NCBI GenBank assembly: GCA_025175895.1
Contig: CM045991.1
Location: 89,267,174 to 89,331,173 of the forward strand
Origin: Wurfbainia villosa
Lineage: Eukaryota > Streptophyta > Magnoliopsida > Zingiberales > Zingiberaceae
Direction of reading: 5' to 3'
DNA length: 64,000 nt
How positions within the stretch are numbered: position 1 is the stretch's first letter; every line of letters begins with the position of its first letter. Positions 31,715-41,859 of the stretch are shown one piece after another. A program made the position numbers and the translations under genes. The notes beneath the pieces were generated by a model that searched no databases, was not told the DNA's origin, and worked only from the letters and a program-made list of their open reading frames with translations.

Positions 31715-32100
31715 TACACCGCCAAGGCACATTGGACTTACGCCGCCAAGACTCCGCTTGGACTTTACGCCGCCAACCATTGGACTTATGCTGCCAAGAC
31801 TCCCGCCAAGACTTTACGCAGCCAATATCAAACCCCTTGGACTTCTCATGCCAAGACTCAAGCTTGGACTTTCCCTTGCCAACCCATGTTGGACTTCTCA
31901 AATGCCAAGACCATGCTTGGACTTTCCCTTGTCAACCAATGTTGGACTTTTACATTGCCAAGACCCATGCTTGGACTTTTCTTGTGCCAAGTGTCCCACT
32001 TGGACTTTCCATGCCAAATACTCAAGACTTGGACTTTATCAAATGCCAAGTGTCCCACTTGGACTTTCCATGCCAAGTACCCAAGACTTGGACTTTCCCA
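31715..32100 (-). repeat. Hairpin-unit array in the J 5' LTR
   Basis: About a dozen degenerate ~28-bp units. On the minus strand each reads roughly AAAGTCCAAG-N5-CTTGGCA. The array begins about 100 bp from the LTR start, as in element D. A diverged copy lies in the left LTR at about 26580-26940. Confidence 0.8.
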
Positions 32101-32198
32101 TGACAATTACATTGTCATATGTTTTTGTCGAACATCAAAACATCACTCGAGTCAAATCGAGTCTTGGTCAATCGTGACCTGAGCCGTTTACACCAACA

Positions 32199-32203
32199 TT
32201 AAG
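32199..32203. other. Target-site duplication of element J, right copy
   Basis: TTAAG, identical to 25559-25563. Confidence 0.92.
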
Positions 32204-32426
32204 TCCACAAGCGAGAATGCTATATGTGGGAAATGGGGCATTCGTGGAGGTGAGAGGGATTGGAATTTGCAAGTTGTTGTTGCAAAGTAATCAAGTCTTG
32301 TATCTTCATGATGTGTTGTATACTCCAGAGATTCAGTGAAATTTCATTTCTGTCCATTGTCTAGACCATTTATGATACAATATTTCTATTGGAAACTCTA
32401 AAGTTTCTATCTCATGTGACAATACT
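32204..32426 (+). pseudogene. Element I: protease continuation
   Basis: One frame reads LYVGNGAFVEVRGIGICKL and LYLHDVLYTPEI, the standard stretch between the protease active site and the integrase of copia elements. An in-frame TGA follows at the RR/RN position. It continues element I after the J insertion and is cut by the E LTR at 32427. Confidence 0.75.
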
Positions 32427-32953
32427 TGTTGATGTAGGGACACTAGATAATCGAAATTGAGTTTTGATAATGGCAAAGGTTCAAAGTTAAGTAACATTGC
32501 TATAATAAGCTATGTTAAGTATGCAGAAATTGAGTAGTCTTAGCTGAGCTCAACACCAGGAGGAATGGTGGGCAACAGGATTAAGGGCCAAATGGTAAAG
32601 CAAGATAAGCTCCGGGTGTGGAGTGGTGGTAAGGTCGCGTTCTCGTTAAGGGGGCAACCTTAGACATCGATCCGACTGAGGCTTCCAAAGAAATGTCAAA
32701 GTCGAGATCAGACAGTCAAGGACTGTCACTATCAATATCATCATATACATTGTGCTAACTCTATTACAGGCCTTGTACTACTTACTTTATGCCTTATACT
32801 ACGTGTTTCAAGATCCTTACCGAGCAGACAGTTCAAATACCGAGAACCATGTTCAAATCTCGAGCAATAGTTGATTGGGATGGACAAGCAGTCGACTGCT
32901 TCAGAGCACCTTGTGTAATTCTCGAGCAGGCAGAGCAGCAATTGACTAAAATG
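32427..32953 (+). repeat. Element E 5' LTR, first part
   Basis: Begins TGTTGATGTAGGGACACTAG after element I. It contains a CAGTCGACTG palindrome at 32889 within a ~55-bp segment (from GGATGGACAAGCAG) that appears again at 40808 on the other side of F. Confidence 0.8.
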
Positions 32954-34069
32954 TGTTGGATCGAAGAAAGCGCTAGGGGGGTGAATAGCGCAAAACAATT
33001 CTTTCTTTTCGATTCGATAACAAACAATAGTAGAGTTGAAATGCAACAGAAAGTAAATAGAGACAAAGAATTTTTTACTTGGTTCATAGCCTTCCAACTG
33101 CTAATCCAAGGCCCTAGTGGTCTGAGACCACGTACGGAGGGCAATTCACTAAAAACACTCCTCCTCATTGGAGGTAGGAGTTTGCGATTACAAAAGCTTG
33201 AGAAAACACGAGGTAGAGAGACAATTCCTCTCTCCTCATTACGATAAAAACTTAAAAAGGAAGATAAATACAATGATTTAGAAATGAAGCTTACACTTAG
33301 CTAATACTGACAACTTGAAGGTTGGAGTTTGAGCTCGGGTTGTCGTCGTTTTGGCAGCGCTTCATCATCGTAGGATCGTCGGAGAATCGCAGCATTGCAG
33401 AAGCACTTGGGAAACTTTTTTGGAGGCTTATAATTGATGAAAATGATGAAGAACACTCCTTCTTTTATAGCCTTTGAGAACCCTAAACGTTGAGCTCAAG
33501 TTTTATCACCAAAGGTCACCTCACCCTAAGATAAGGGGATGAAGTTTAACTCTCCTCGAAGCTGAAAATTCAAATGGCAGTTGACTATTCACCCTCATCA
33601 ATCGACTAATGAAAGATCAATCGACTGCTAACAGCCATCAGTCGACTGTTGGCTAGAGTTTTTGACTGCATCAAGAGTTAGCTCAAAAATGATACTCAAA
33701 TAAGTGTTTCAATAGCCACTGACCATCCGATCTCGACATAGACCTTCCATGGGAAGTCATGGTAGGATCGTCGCCTAAGGACGTCCCCGTATGGAGGACT
33801 CGACCTTACATCACTCACTCACACGAGCTTACCTTTGTAGCTTCGCTTTCGGTCTTCACTTGATTTCTTCGACTCCCTCCGAAGTCCTCCTGGTGTCGCC
33901 CGACCACCATGGTTTCTTAGCACGAGAACCTCCGGGTGTCGCCGACCTTTAGCTTAGCTTAGCATTCCTGCACACTTGATTCAGCTCATGAGATAACAAA
34001 ATGAATTTAACTTTGTGTCTTTGCTATAATCAAAACTTAGGTTCGATTCGGGTGCCTAGTGCACTAACA
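32954..34069 (-). repeat. Element F 3' LTR (left copy)
   Basis: 1116 bp, plus-strand ends TGTTGGATCGAAGAAAGCGC and GTGCACTAACA. It differs from the right copy at many scattered sites, so F is older than G. Confidence 0.9.
33472..33479 (-). promoter_or_regulatory. Putative TATA box, element F 3' LTR
   Basis: Minus strand TATAAAAG within GGCTATAAAAGAAGG. The same box lies at 40188-40195 in the 5' LTR. Confidence 0.65.
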
Positions 34070-35068
34070 ATCTCCCCCTTTTTGATCCATGGCAAACCAA
34101 CACAAAGTTAAGGAAATAAATGCATTAAGTAAATTTTATATCATGAAGCATGAATATGAAATATGAAAGAGTATACTTAACTTAATAAGTTAAGTAAGAG
34201 TATGAGAAAAACTCTTTTTCGAGTCCTCCCCCTTGATGTTTGCTACTTAAAAAGTTAATTGATCAAAAATTACTTAACATTGGCCTTAGTGTTTAAAATA
34301 AGTTCAAGTTAAGTAATCAAAAACTTAATTTTTGATTTCTTAACCTTGGTCTTTTCCTCCCCCTTTTGCCATTAAGAAAGCTTAACCATAAAGGTTAAGT
34401 TTAAAGAATTTAAGTTAAGTAAACAACCTTTACTTAACTTAGGCCACTAAAAAAAATTATGTGTTAGGTTAAGTTGTCAAAAAATTGATCCCTTAACTTT
34501 GGCTTTTTCTCCCCCTTTTGCCATAAATCGAAAAGAGCGGAGATTTTGAAAAACACAGTTTTTAAATTTTGTCATAAATTAAGTTTTAAGTCCAAGCATG
34601 TTCCAAAATTTTGAAAATAGTAGTTTAAACACAAGCTTATCTATTTGTATGTTCAACTCTATTTGACTTGATTGATATGGAATAATCAATAAGTCCTTAT
34701 TAGAGTTGGTTAATTTATGTAATTATATATACTCCATGGTTCATGTCGATGCACTAGATTTACATCTGGAACCAGGAGTAAGATCCTAATATCTCATGCA
34801 CATCTACGTGGCTAAGTACACAAACACATTAGTCCTATGTGTTATAAGATGTGTTGGCTCCTTAAATCTATAGGTACATGATTTCTAGGGTAAACCCTAA
34901 GCTAGTTCCATTAGCATAAAAAATAGAGTAGAGTATAAAAAATATAAATTTAAAGTCCTACTCTATTACGCATATGCCTAATTTACGTCTAAGTAGACTA
35001 AATTCGGCTTCGGGTAGAGGTTTGGTAAAGAGGTCTGCTAGGTTCGATTTGGATTCTACGTATTCAAA
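34070..35068 (-). other. Element F 3' untranslated region with polypurine tracts
   Basis: No gene. On the minus strand the tract AAAAAGGGGGAGAT (34070-34083) adjoins the LTR. Further AAGGGGGAGG-type tracts lie near 34226, 34357 and 34509. The sequence lines up with 16961-17873 of G. Confidence 0.75.
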
Positions 35069-35943
35069 TTATATGGTCCTGTTAGCTACATGTTCTCGAA
35101 TAAAGCGATGTTTGACCTCTATATGTTTTGTCCTAGAGTGGCATATAGGATTCTTGGTCAAGTTGATTGAACTGATATTATCTATGTGAATTTTAGTATT
35201 GTTGAAGTTTAACTTGAAGTCTTGGAGAGTGTGCTTCATCCAAAGAAGATGAGCCACACACTCACCCATTACGACGTATTCGGCTTCGGTGGTAGATAAG
35301 GCAACACAGTATTGCTTTCTATTGCACCAACTCACTAGACTCGAGCCGAGAAGTTGATAATAACCACTCGTTCTCTTTCTATCGAGTTTACTATTGGCAT
35401 AATCCGAGTCGGAGTAGCCGATTAGTTCAAACTCGATAGACCTAGGGTACCAAATACCTACACTTAGTGTACCCTTTAGATATCTAAGGATACGTTTAAC
35501 CAATGTTAGGTGCAACTCCTAGGCACAAGTTTGAAACCTTGCACACATACTTACTGTGAATAATATATCAAGTCGATTCACAGTTAAGTAAAGGAGACTC
35601 CCTATCACGCTCCTATAGTATTTTAGGTCAATAGGTTTTCCTTCTACATCTTCTCCTATATTAACGTTTGTTGCCATAGGTGTATTAATTATTTTAGCAT
35701 TTTGCATCCCGAATCAGTTAATTAATTCCTTAGCGTATTTTTGTTAGTTTGTTTAATTTGTAATCCTAGGAAGAAATTTAATTCTCCTACTAAGTTCATT
35801 CCAAATTCACTTTCCATTAGTGAAATGAACTCGTTTAGTAGGATTGAGTTAGTTGTTCCAAATATTATGTCATCTACATAAATTTGGGCTATAAAAATTT
35901 CTTTGCCTACGGATTTTACGAAAAGGGTTGGGTTGACTAAGCC
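35069..35943 (-). pseudogene. pol: Element F pol: end of reverse transcriptase and RNase H
   Basis: On the minus strand the catalytic YVDD lies at 35869-35880 in a short unframed stretch, followed by LVGELNFFLGLQIKQT. A frame 35519-35707 (INTPMATNVNIGEDVEGK) follows, then 35069-35515, a nearly complete RNase H: LVKRILRYLKGTLSVG, IGYSDSDYANSKLDRKRTSGY, SLVSWCNRKQYCVALSTTEAEYVVMGEC, NPICHSRTKHIEVKHRFIREH. At least two frameshifts separate the pieces. The RNase H motifs are the best preserved in the window. Confidence 0.87.
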
Positions 35944-36138
35944 TTAGCTAAACCCTTTAGACTTAAGGTATACTAAAAGCCTCTCATACCAAGCTCTAGG
36001 AGCTTGTTTTAGTCCATATAAGGCTTTCTTGAGTTTAAACACATGGTCAGATTTATCTAAGCTTTCGAATCCTGGGGGTTGACTAACGTACACTCCTTCC
36101 TTAATAAGTCCATTCAAGAATGCTGACTTGACATCCAT
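35944..36138 (-). pseudogene. pol: Element F pol: reverse transcriptase middle part
   Basis: Short open stretch reading MDVKSAFLNGLIKEGVY and KKALYGLKQAPRAWYERL. It is joined in frame to the preceding fragment at a stop in QMDVK (Gln to stop), and ends at a second stop after KSKGFS. Confidence 0.87.
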
Positions 36139-36879
36139 TTAAAATAGTTTAAATCCTCGATGTGTAGCGTATGACAACAACATTCGGTTGGATTCTAATC
36201 TAGCTATGGGAGCATAGGTTTCATCATAATCTAACCCTTCTACTTGACTATAATCTTTCGCGACCAATTTCTCTTTGTTTCTAACTACTTCACCTTTGTC
36301 ATCAAGTTTATTTCTGAATACCCACCTTGTTCCAATAATTGATTTATCTTTAGGTGGTGGTACTAATTCCCAAACTTCATTCCTAGTAAATTGAGCTAGC
36401 TCTTCTTGCATTGCAATAATCCAATCGGGATCAAGAAGAGCTTGTTCAATTGCCTTGGGTTTGATTTTCGAAATCAATGAGATTTGACTAAAGTTTTGAT
36501 ATGACGCTCTAGTTCGAACCCCTAGGTTAGGATCACCTATCACTTGGTCAATAGGATGATTTGATTGAATCCTAGACTGACTTGGGTTAGGATTAATACT
36601 ATACTCGATTTCATGGTCAGAGTTGAGTCTAGTATGAATCGGTTCATTAGTTGGTTTTACTATGGGTTTTGTGGGTTCATGTCCTTCATCGAATACTACA
36701 TTAATGGTTTCCTCGATTTTAAGGCTTTCATTGTTGTAGACCCTATAGGCTCTACTTGTGGTTGAATATCCTAGGAAGATTTCGATGGTTGTTTTGGAGA
36801 TGAACTTTCCTAGGTAGTCCTTAGTGTTTAGGATATGTACCTTACATCCAAATACCCTAAAGTATTTAATGTTAGGCAC
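36139..36879 (-). pseudogene. pol: Element F pol: integrase end and reverse transcriptase start
   Basis: 246-aa stretch: integrase tail (YFRVFGCKVHILNTKDYLGKF, GYSTTSRAYRVYNN), linker with NHPIDQVIGDPNLGVRTR, and the reverse transcriptase start LDPDWIIAMQEELAQF, GTRWVFRNKLDD and DETYAPIARLES. It stops just before QMDVK. It aligns throughout with the G stretch starting at 15299. Confidence 0.88.
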
Positions 36880-37048
36880 TTTTCCATGGTAGGTTTCGTA
36901 TGAGGTCTTAAGGTGCCTCTTGACTAATAGGATTCTATTTTGGACATAACAAGTTGTACTAACGACTTCTTCTCAAAACTATCGGGTAGTTTATACTCGT
37001 TCAACATGGTTCTAGCGGCTTCTTGTAGGGTTCTATTTTTTTGCTCGA

Positions 37049-38506
37049 CTAGACCTTTTGTTGTGGGGTTCTAGGACAGGAGAATTCATGGTGGTATCCG
37101 TTTAGGTTACAGAAGTCGGTGAACCTATGATTTTTGAATTCACCACCATGATCGCTTCTGAGTTTTTTAATCTTAAGGTTCTTTTGGTTTTCGATTAGCT
37201 TACACAAGTTGGTGAGTTGATCTAAGGTATCACTTTTGTGTTTAGAGAACCTAACCCAAGTAAACCTAGAATAGTCATCAATTATGACTAAGCAAAATTG
37301 ACTACCATTTAGTGACTTGGCTCCATGAGAATCGAATAGATCCAAATGTAGGAGCTCAAGCACACTTTTAGTTCGTTCTTGGTTAGTTAGTTGATGTTGT
37401 GCCCTAAGTTGTTTATCTTGTTGACAAGCATTACAGATTTTATTGTCCAAGATATTAAGGTCAGGTAATCCTCTGACTAAGCCACTCTGACTCATCTTGT
37501 GAATGAGTCTTGGGTGCGAGTGACCGAGTCGTCGATGCCACAACCAAGATTCCTCTTGTTGTGTCATAAGACACTTGGTTGAGAAATTGGGTAAGTTAAT
37601 TGTGTAGATGTTGCTATTCCTAGTTCCTTTAAGTATTATTTTAGAGGTTTCATTAGTTTTAATTAAGCATTCATTTTCTAGAAATATAACCTTATAGTTA
37701 TTATCACACAATTGGCTTACACTAAGTAAATTAAATTCAAAATCTTCGACTAATAACACATTCTGAATTGTAAAATTAGAGTTTAGCTCAATATCACTTG
37801 ATCTGATGATTTTGAGCTTGTCATTGTTTCCAAAAGCTACTAATCCTTGTCGTTTGAATCTAAGCTTCAAAAATTTAAGTTGGTCTCTGGTCATATGTTG
37901 GGAGCACCCACTATCCAACATCCATTGATTCTTAAGTGAACCTTTTGAACTGGATGCAAATATGTGGCTTGTCTTGAATAGTGATTCGTCATCGGATCCA
38001 GAATCGGACTCTTCCTTGGGTTCAGACTCTTGCTCGGGTTCGGTCAGTTTGGCCATGAAGACGAGGTTGTCGTCTTCCTCCTTCGATGATTCTTCCCATG
38101 TGTCATTGAGTGCTTTCTTGAACTTAGGTGCTTTGTTCTTGAGTTTCGGACATTCCGACTTGATGTGTCCAAACCTATTACATTCATAGCATCTAAAATT
38201 AGAATTCAATTTAGCCTTACCTTCTTTGGATTGGTTGACGGGTCGTCTTTGGCTTTTGATCATCTTCTGAACTAGATTTACTAGTTCGGTTTCCATCTCG
38301 GCATCTACCTCTGACTCGTACTCGTCTTCTTCCTTCGGGGGTGGTTTACTTGTGAGCTTCGTCTTTGGTCTTACAAATAAGGCAATATCTTTCTTGGGAG
38401 CCGAATTAGACTGTTCATGTAACTCGAATTTAGAAAATAACTCGTCTAATATAATCTTGTAAAGGTCCTTAGAAACCATGTAGGCATTGACCATGGATGC
38501 CCACAA
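37049..38506 (-). pseudogene. gag-pol: Element F Gag end fused in frame to protease and integrase
   Basis: 485-aa open stretch, the longest mixed frame in the window. It runs from the Gag middle (WASMVNAYMVSKDL), through the zinc knuckle CYECNRFGHIKSEC (~105) and an acidic region, straight into protease QWMLDSGCSQHMTRDQ (~195, D-S-G intact), the integrase zinc region LWHRRLGHSHPRLIHKM...CNACQQDK, and the core HLDLFDSHG, IDDYSRFTWV and LRSDHGGEFKNH. It ends near PRTPQQ. Compared with G, the coiled-coil tail, the gag stop and the whole spacer are missing. The joint at 37930/37931 falls exactly on the G splice boundaries, so this is best explained as a copy of spliced RNA. Upstream gag is broken (next entry). 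Confidence 0.9.
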
Positions 38507-39031
38507 GGTAGTCCTAGGAAAAGCGTTGAGAGCATACCTTATAAGGTCCTGGTTTTCAACCTTCTGTTCGATAGAGTGCAGGCTATTGACGATGTCTTGT
38601 ATGCGAGTGTGTAGTTGGGTTCCGTCTCATGTTTTTGCATCTTAAGGTTATATAATTTATTGAACAAGAGGTCTCTTTTACATACCTTTGCATCGTCGGT
38701 TCCTTCGTGTAGCTCTACAAGCTTATTTCATAGGTCCTTCGCACTGATGAAGGGGCCGACGTGGTTGAACTCCTCTTTGGACAACCCACACTATAGAATT
38801 TGTGTAGCCTTTGCGTTGGCTTCCACTTGGCGCTTCATGGCATTTGTCCATTGATCGTAATCCAACGATTCACCAACTTCATTAGTAGGAAGTGTGAACC
38901 TAGTTTGGATTATGATCCACATCTCGATTTGAGTTTTTAGAAAGCATTCTATTTGACCCTTCCAGTAACGAAAGTCATCTCCATTGTAAAATGGAGGTCA
39001 AGCAGTGCTAAACCCTTTGAGATGGGCTATT
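38507..39031 (-). pseudogene. gag: Element F gag, N-terminal half
   Basis: Clear match to G Gag residues 1-~180, but the start codon is ATA (39029-39031) where G has ATG. At least two codons are now stops (a Gln codon in the ILQCGL stretch became TAG; a Trp codon in the DLWTKL stretch became TGA), and there is a short indel near 38620. It would have encoded the particle protein. Confidence 0.87.
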
Positions 39032-39209
39032 TAGAAAGAAGAAAATACCTCACAACGACAAAAACAAACGAATATACCAAGATTTTCATCTTGGAATAGT
39101 AGTGTGGGAGAACGAAATTAAATGAAACGAAAAAGTCTTAAAACCAAAAACGAAAAGAAAACTTTAAAAAGATGCTAGATTGGTTGTTGCACCAAATCAT
39201 AACACCCCC
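39032..39209 (-). other. Element F leader with hairpin
   Basis: Non-coding leader. On the minus strand CCAAGATGAAAATCTTGG (39076-39093) forms a seven-pair stem with a GAAA loop, at the place of the G hairpin but with C-G replaced by T-A at the closing pair. Confidence 0.6.
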
Positions 39210-39221
39210 GCTCTGATACCA
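39210..39221 (-). other. Element F primer-binding site, inner copy
   Basis: Minus strand TGGTATCAGAGC next to the F leader. It is separated from the F LTR by a foreign insert, beyond which the same site recurs at 39683-39694. Confidence 0.85.
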
Positions 39222-39223
39222 AT

Positions 39224-39682
39224 TGTTAGTGCCTATAAGATTCACATATCTCCACAATGATATGATATTGTCAATTTTGGGCCTAAGTCCTCATGGTTTT
39301 ATTTTTGGGTTTTACCCAAAATACCTCATACCAATGGAGATATCTTTTCATCTTCTAAGCATATGATATTTTTCATGTCTTACCAATGTGAGCCTTTGAT
39401 TGTATTCTCAATACTCCAATAATCCCCCCCTCAAATGAAGGACCACATTGACCCCTCCTCAAGCCTATCCATCCTCGAAGGACATCCTCTACTTGATGTA
39501 TAATCCTCAACCCACTAGGACTTCCTACCAACTGTCTGGTCCTCCTTATCCAATTGGACTTCTTGCCAATTGTTCGGTCCTCCCGACCTAACTGGACTTC
39601 CTGCCTGGTGTTTGGTTCTCTTGATCTGAATATGGGATCTCAACTTCCTTCATTCGATGTTCATGGATTGACATGGACCATG
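39224..39682 (-). mobile_element. TRIM-like retrotransposon fragment joined to F at the primer sites
   Basis: About 460 bp bounded on both sides by GCTCTGATACCAATT. On the minus strand it reads: an internal part with three GGAAGTCC-containing ~40-bp units (39440-39682), a polypurine tract TTTGAGGGGGGGAT (about 39421-39436), and an LTR-like ~200-bp end, TATTGGAGTATTGAG ... GGCACTAACA (39224-about 39422). That is the 3' half of a small non-coding element with one LTR. Its other LTR is replaced by that of F. The TRIM assignment is from structure only. Confidence 0.55.
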
Positions 39683-39694
39683 GCTCTGATACCA
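39683..39694 (-). other. Primer-binding site next to the F 5' LTR
   Basis: Minus strand TGGTATCAGAGC, two bases from the LTR. It is followed by TRIM-like rather than F leader sequence. Confidence 0.85.
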
Positions 39695-39696
39695 AT

Positions 39697-40807
39697 TGTT
39701 GGATCGGAGAAAGCGCTAGAGGGGGGAGGGGTGAATATCGCAAAACAATTCTTTCTTTTCGATTCGATAACAAACAATAGTATATTTGAAATGCAGCGGA
39801 AAGTAAATAGAGACAACTTTTTTACTTGGTTCACAGCTTTCCCGCTGCTAATCCAAGGCCCTAGTGGTCCGAGACCATGTACGGGGGCAATTCAATGAGG
39901 TAGGAGTTTGCGATTACAAAAACTCGAGAAAACATGAGGTAGAGAGACAATTCCTCTCTCCTCGTTATGATAAAAACATAAAAAGGAAGACAAATACAAT
40001 GCTTTAGAAATGAAGCTTATACTTAGCTAATATTGACAACTTGAAGGTTGGAGTTTGAGCTCGGGTTGTCGTCGTTTCGGCAGTGCTTCGTCATCGTAGG
40101 ATCGTCGAAAAGTCATAGCATTGTGGAAGCACTTGAGAAGCTTTTTTGGAGGTTTATAATTGATGAAAATGGTGAATAACACTCCTTCTTTTATAGCCTT
40201 TGAGAACCCTAAACGTTGAGTTCAAGTTTTATCACCAAAGGTCACCTCGCCCTAAGATAAGGGGATGAAGTTTGACTCTCCTCGAAGTTGAAAATTCAAA
40301 TGGAAGTCAACTGTTCACCCTCATCAGTCGACTGATGAAAGATCAGTCGACTGCTAACAACCATCAGTCGATTGTTGGCTAGGGTTTTCGACTGCATCAA
40401 GAGTTAGCTCGAAAATGACACTCAAATAAGTGTTTTCGACGGCCACTAGCCATCTGATCTCAACATAGACCTTCCATGGGAAGTCATGGTCAGATCGTCA
40501 CCTAAGGACATCCCCGTACGGAAGACTCGACCTTACATGACTCACTCACACGAGCTTACCTTGAGCTTACCTTTGTAGCTTCGCTTCCAGTCTCCACCTG
40601 ATTTCTTCGTCTTCCTCCGAAGTCCTCCCGGTGTCGCCCGACCACCATGGTTTCTTAGCACGAGAACCTCCGGGTGTCGACGACCTTTAGCTTAGCTTAA
40701 CATTCCTACACACTTGATTCAGCTCGTGAGATAACAAAATGAACTTAACTTTGTGTCTCTGCTATAATCAAAACTTAGGTTCGATTCGGGTGCCTACTGC
40801 ACCAACA
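39697..40807 (-). repeat. Element F 5' LTR (right copy)
   Basis: 1111 bp, plus-strand ends TGTTGGATCGGAGAAAGC and CTGCACCAACA. Two exact CAGTCGACTG palindromes lie at 40325 and 40344, where the left copy has CAATCGACT variants and an exact copy only at 33639. Confidence 0.9.
40188..40195 (-). promoter_or_regulatory. Putative TATA box, element F 5' LTR
   Basis: Minus strand TATAAAAG within GGCTATAAAAGAAGG. Confidence 0.65.
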
Positions 40808-41563
40808 GGATGGACAAGCAGTCGACTGCTCTCGAGCACCTAGTGTAATTCCCGAGCAGGAAATTCAAATATTGACTGGGAAGGATTTGTGACTCGACAA
40901 CAATCAAGTGATGATGAACGACAGTCGACTGATGCCTGTGAATTAGCCAAAATGCCAAGTCATGATTTGGATTGATCAAAGTCACCACCTCAGGATAAGA
41001 TCCACGAGATTAGGATCTGGATCAAGACTCATTCCAAGGCTTTAGTCTATAAAAGAAGGCACAATTGCAAACCCTAATGTATTACTAATTCTCTCCAACG
41101 TGCAAGCTCTCAAGTTCTCAAAGCCTCACAAACTCTAAGCTTTCTTCAAGAGTCGACACCTATAGTGTCGCACTTCTTATTTGCTTTGTGTCAGTATAAT
41201 CATATTTCATTTTGATTTATGTTAGTATATTGTGTTTTCAACATTTTACTTGTGTACTTGATTTGTATAAGGATCGGTAAGATTGTTACCATCCCTTAGC
41301 TTCTTTTGTAACCGTCTTGTCTGTTACCTCCAAATAGGAAGAGAACCCTTTAGTAGATTGCCCTTCGAAAGTGATCGAGGATCGCACGGGCCTTGGACTA
41401 ACAACCATTTGGTTGTGAACCAAGTAAAATCAACCTTGTCATCATGTTTTGTGTTTTATAGTATTTCCACTACTTTTAACTTTGTTTTAAAGAAAAATAA
41501 AGAAAATATTTAAAAGTCTATTCACCCCCCCCCCCTCCATCTAGCGTATTTTTCGGTCCTTCA
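40808..41563 (+). repeat. Element E 5' LTR, second part
   Basis: Continues the E LTR after F and ends GTCCTTCA before the primer site. It contains CAGTCGACTG at 40819 and 40922 and the CTATTCACCCCC block near 41517-41535 with a run of about 12 C. The first ~55 bp repeat a segment from the other side of F. Confidence 0.8.
41048..41055 (+). promoter_or_regulatory. Putative TATA box, element E LTR
   Basis: TATAAAAG within GTCTATAAAAGAAGGC, about 515 bp before the LTR end, as in the other Sireviruses here. Confidence 0.65.
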
Positions 41564-41741
41564 ATTAGTATCAGAGTCGGAGGCACTCAAAATTGGTGCA
41601 ACCACCTTTTTAAGCAATTTTATTTTCTCTTTCTTTCTTTCATTTTTTTTTTGTTAACTTTTGCTCTTTTCTCCTGCACTACTAATCAAGACAAAGTCTT
41701 AGAATTTCTCTTCTTTGTTCATGTTTTTGTGAGGTGACTTA
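41564..41741 (+). other. Element E primer site and leader
   Basis: TAGTATCAGAGT (41566-41577) is the initiator tRNA-Met site with two changes. The leader contains TCAAGACAAAGTCTTAG (41686-41702), a weakened form of the leader hairpin, then runs to the gag ATG. Confidence 0.7.
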
Positions 41742-41859
41742 ATGGCCCATCTTGAGGGATACAATACTGTTCGACCTCCGTTCTTTAATGGAGATAACTT
41801 TCATTATTGGAAGCGTCGAATGGAATGTTACCTTAAGATAAAAGTTGACATGTGTATCG
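41742..41859 (+). pseudogene. gag: Element E gag, N-terminal fragment
   Basis: ATG 41743 starts MAHLEGYNTVRPPFFNGDNF, the Sirevirus Gag start, followed by HYWKRRMECYLK. The frame is open over all 39 codons and is cut at 41860 by the LTR of D. It matches G Gag residues 1-39 closely. The remainder of the gene is displaced beyond the window. Confidence 0.85.

Larger units (their letters stand above)
25564..32198 (-). mobile_element. Element J: gag-only non-autonomous Sirevirus
   Basis: 6635 bp with two LTRs, primer site, polypurine tracts, a clean gag and a perfect target duplication (TTAAG), inserted in the protease region of element I. The internal region is only about 3.6 kb and contains no protease, integrase, reverse transcriptase or RNase H. 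It would have to borrow these from relatives such as D, whose LTR shares the same hairpin units and whose gag also starts close to the primer site. Confidence 0.9.
30637..32198 (-). repeat. Element J 5' LTR (right copy)
   Basis: 1562 bp with the same ends as the left copy. It carries nine exact CAGTCGACTG palindromes (31160-31518) plus two one-base variants, and a hairpin-unit array at about 31715-32100. A TATA-like CTTTATAA lies at 31125-31132 (minus). Confidence 0.9.
32954..40807 (-). mobile_element. Element F: Sirevirus-type Ty1/copia element inserted in the E LTR
   Basis: Minus strand: 5' LTR 39697-40807, primer site, a foreign ~470-bp insert, primer site repeated, leader, gag, pol, polypurine tracts, 3' LTR 32954-34069. 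It lacks the segment that in G behaves as an intron, so gag runs straight into protease. The flanking bases are AAATG (left) and GGATG (right), so no perfect target duplication is seen. Confidence 0.9.
32427..41859 (+). mobile_element. Element E: Sirevirus-type element, 5' LTR, leader and gag start
   Basis: 5' LTR from 32427, interrupted by F (32954-40807), resumed 40808-41563, then primer site, leader and the first 118 bp of gag, where D inserted at 41860. The rest of E must lie beyond D, outside the window. Confidence 0.8.

Noticed and set aside
32789..33273. Possible host genes of 146-152 aa on both strands
   Set aside because: They lie across the E and F LTR junction and recur in part in the other F LTR; LTR sequence, not a gene.
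37049..38506. Simple deletion in F between gag and protease
   Set aside because: The missing segment ends on GT...AG borders at phase 0 to the base, so splicing explains it better; not fully excluded.
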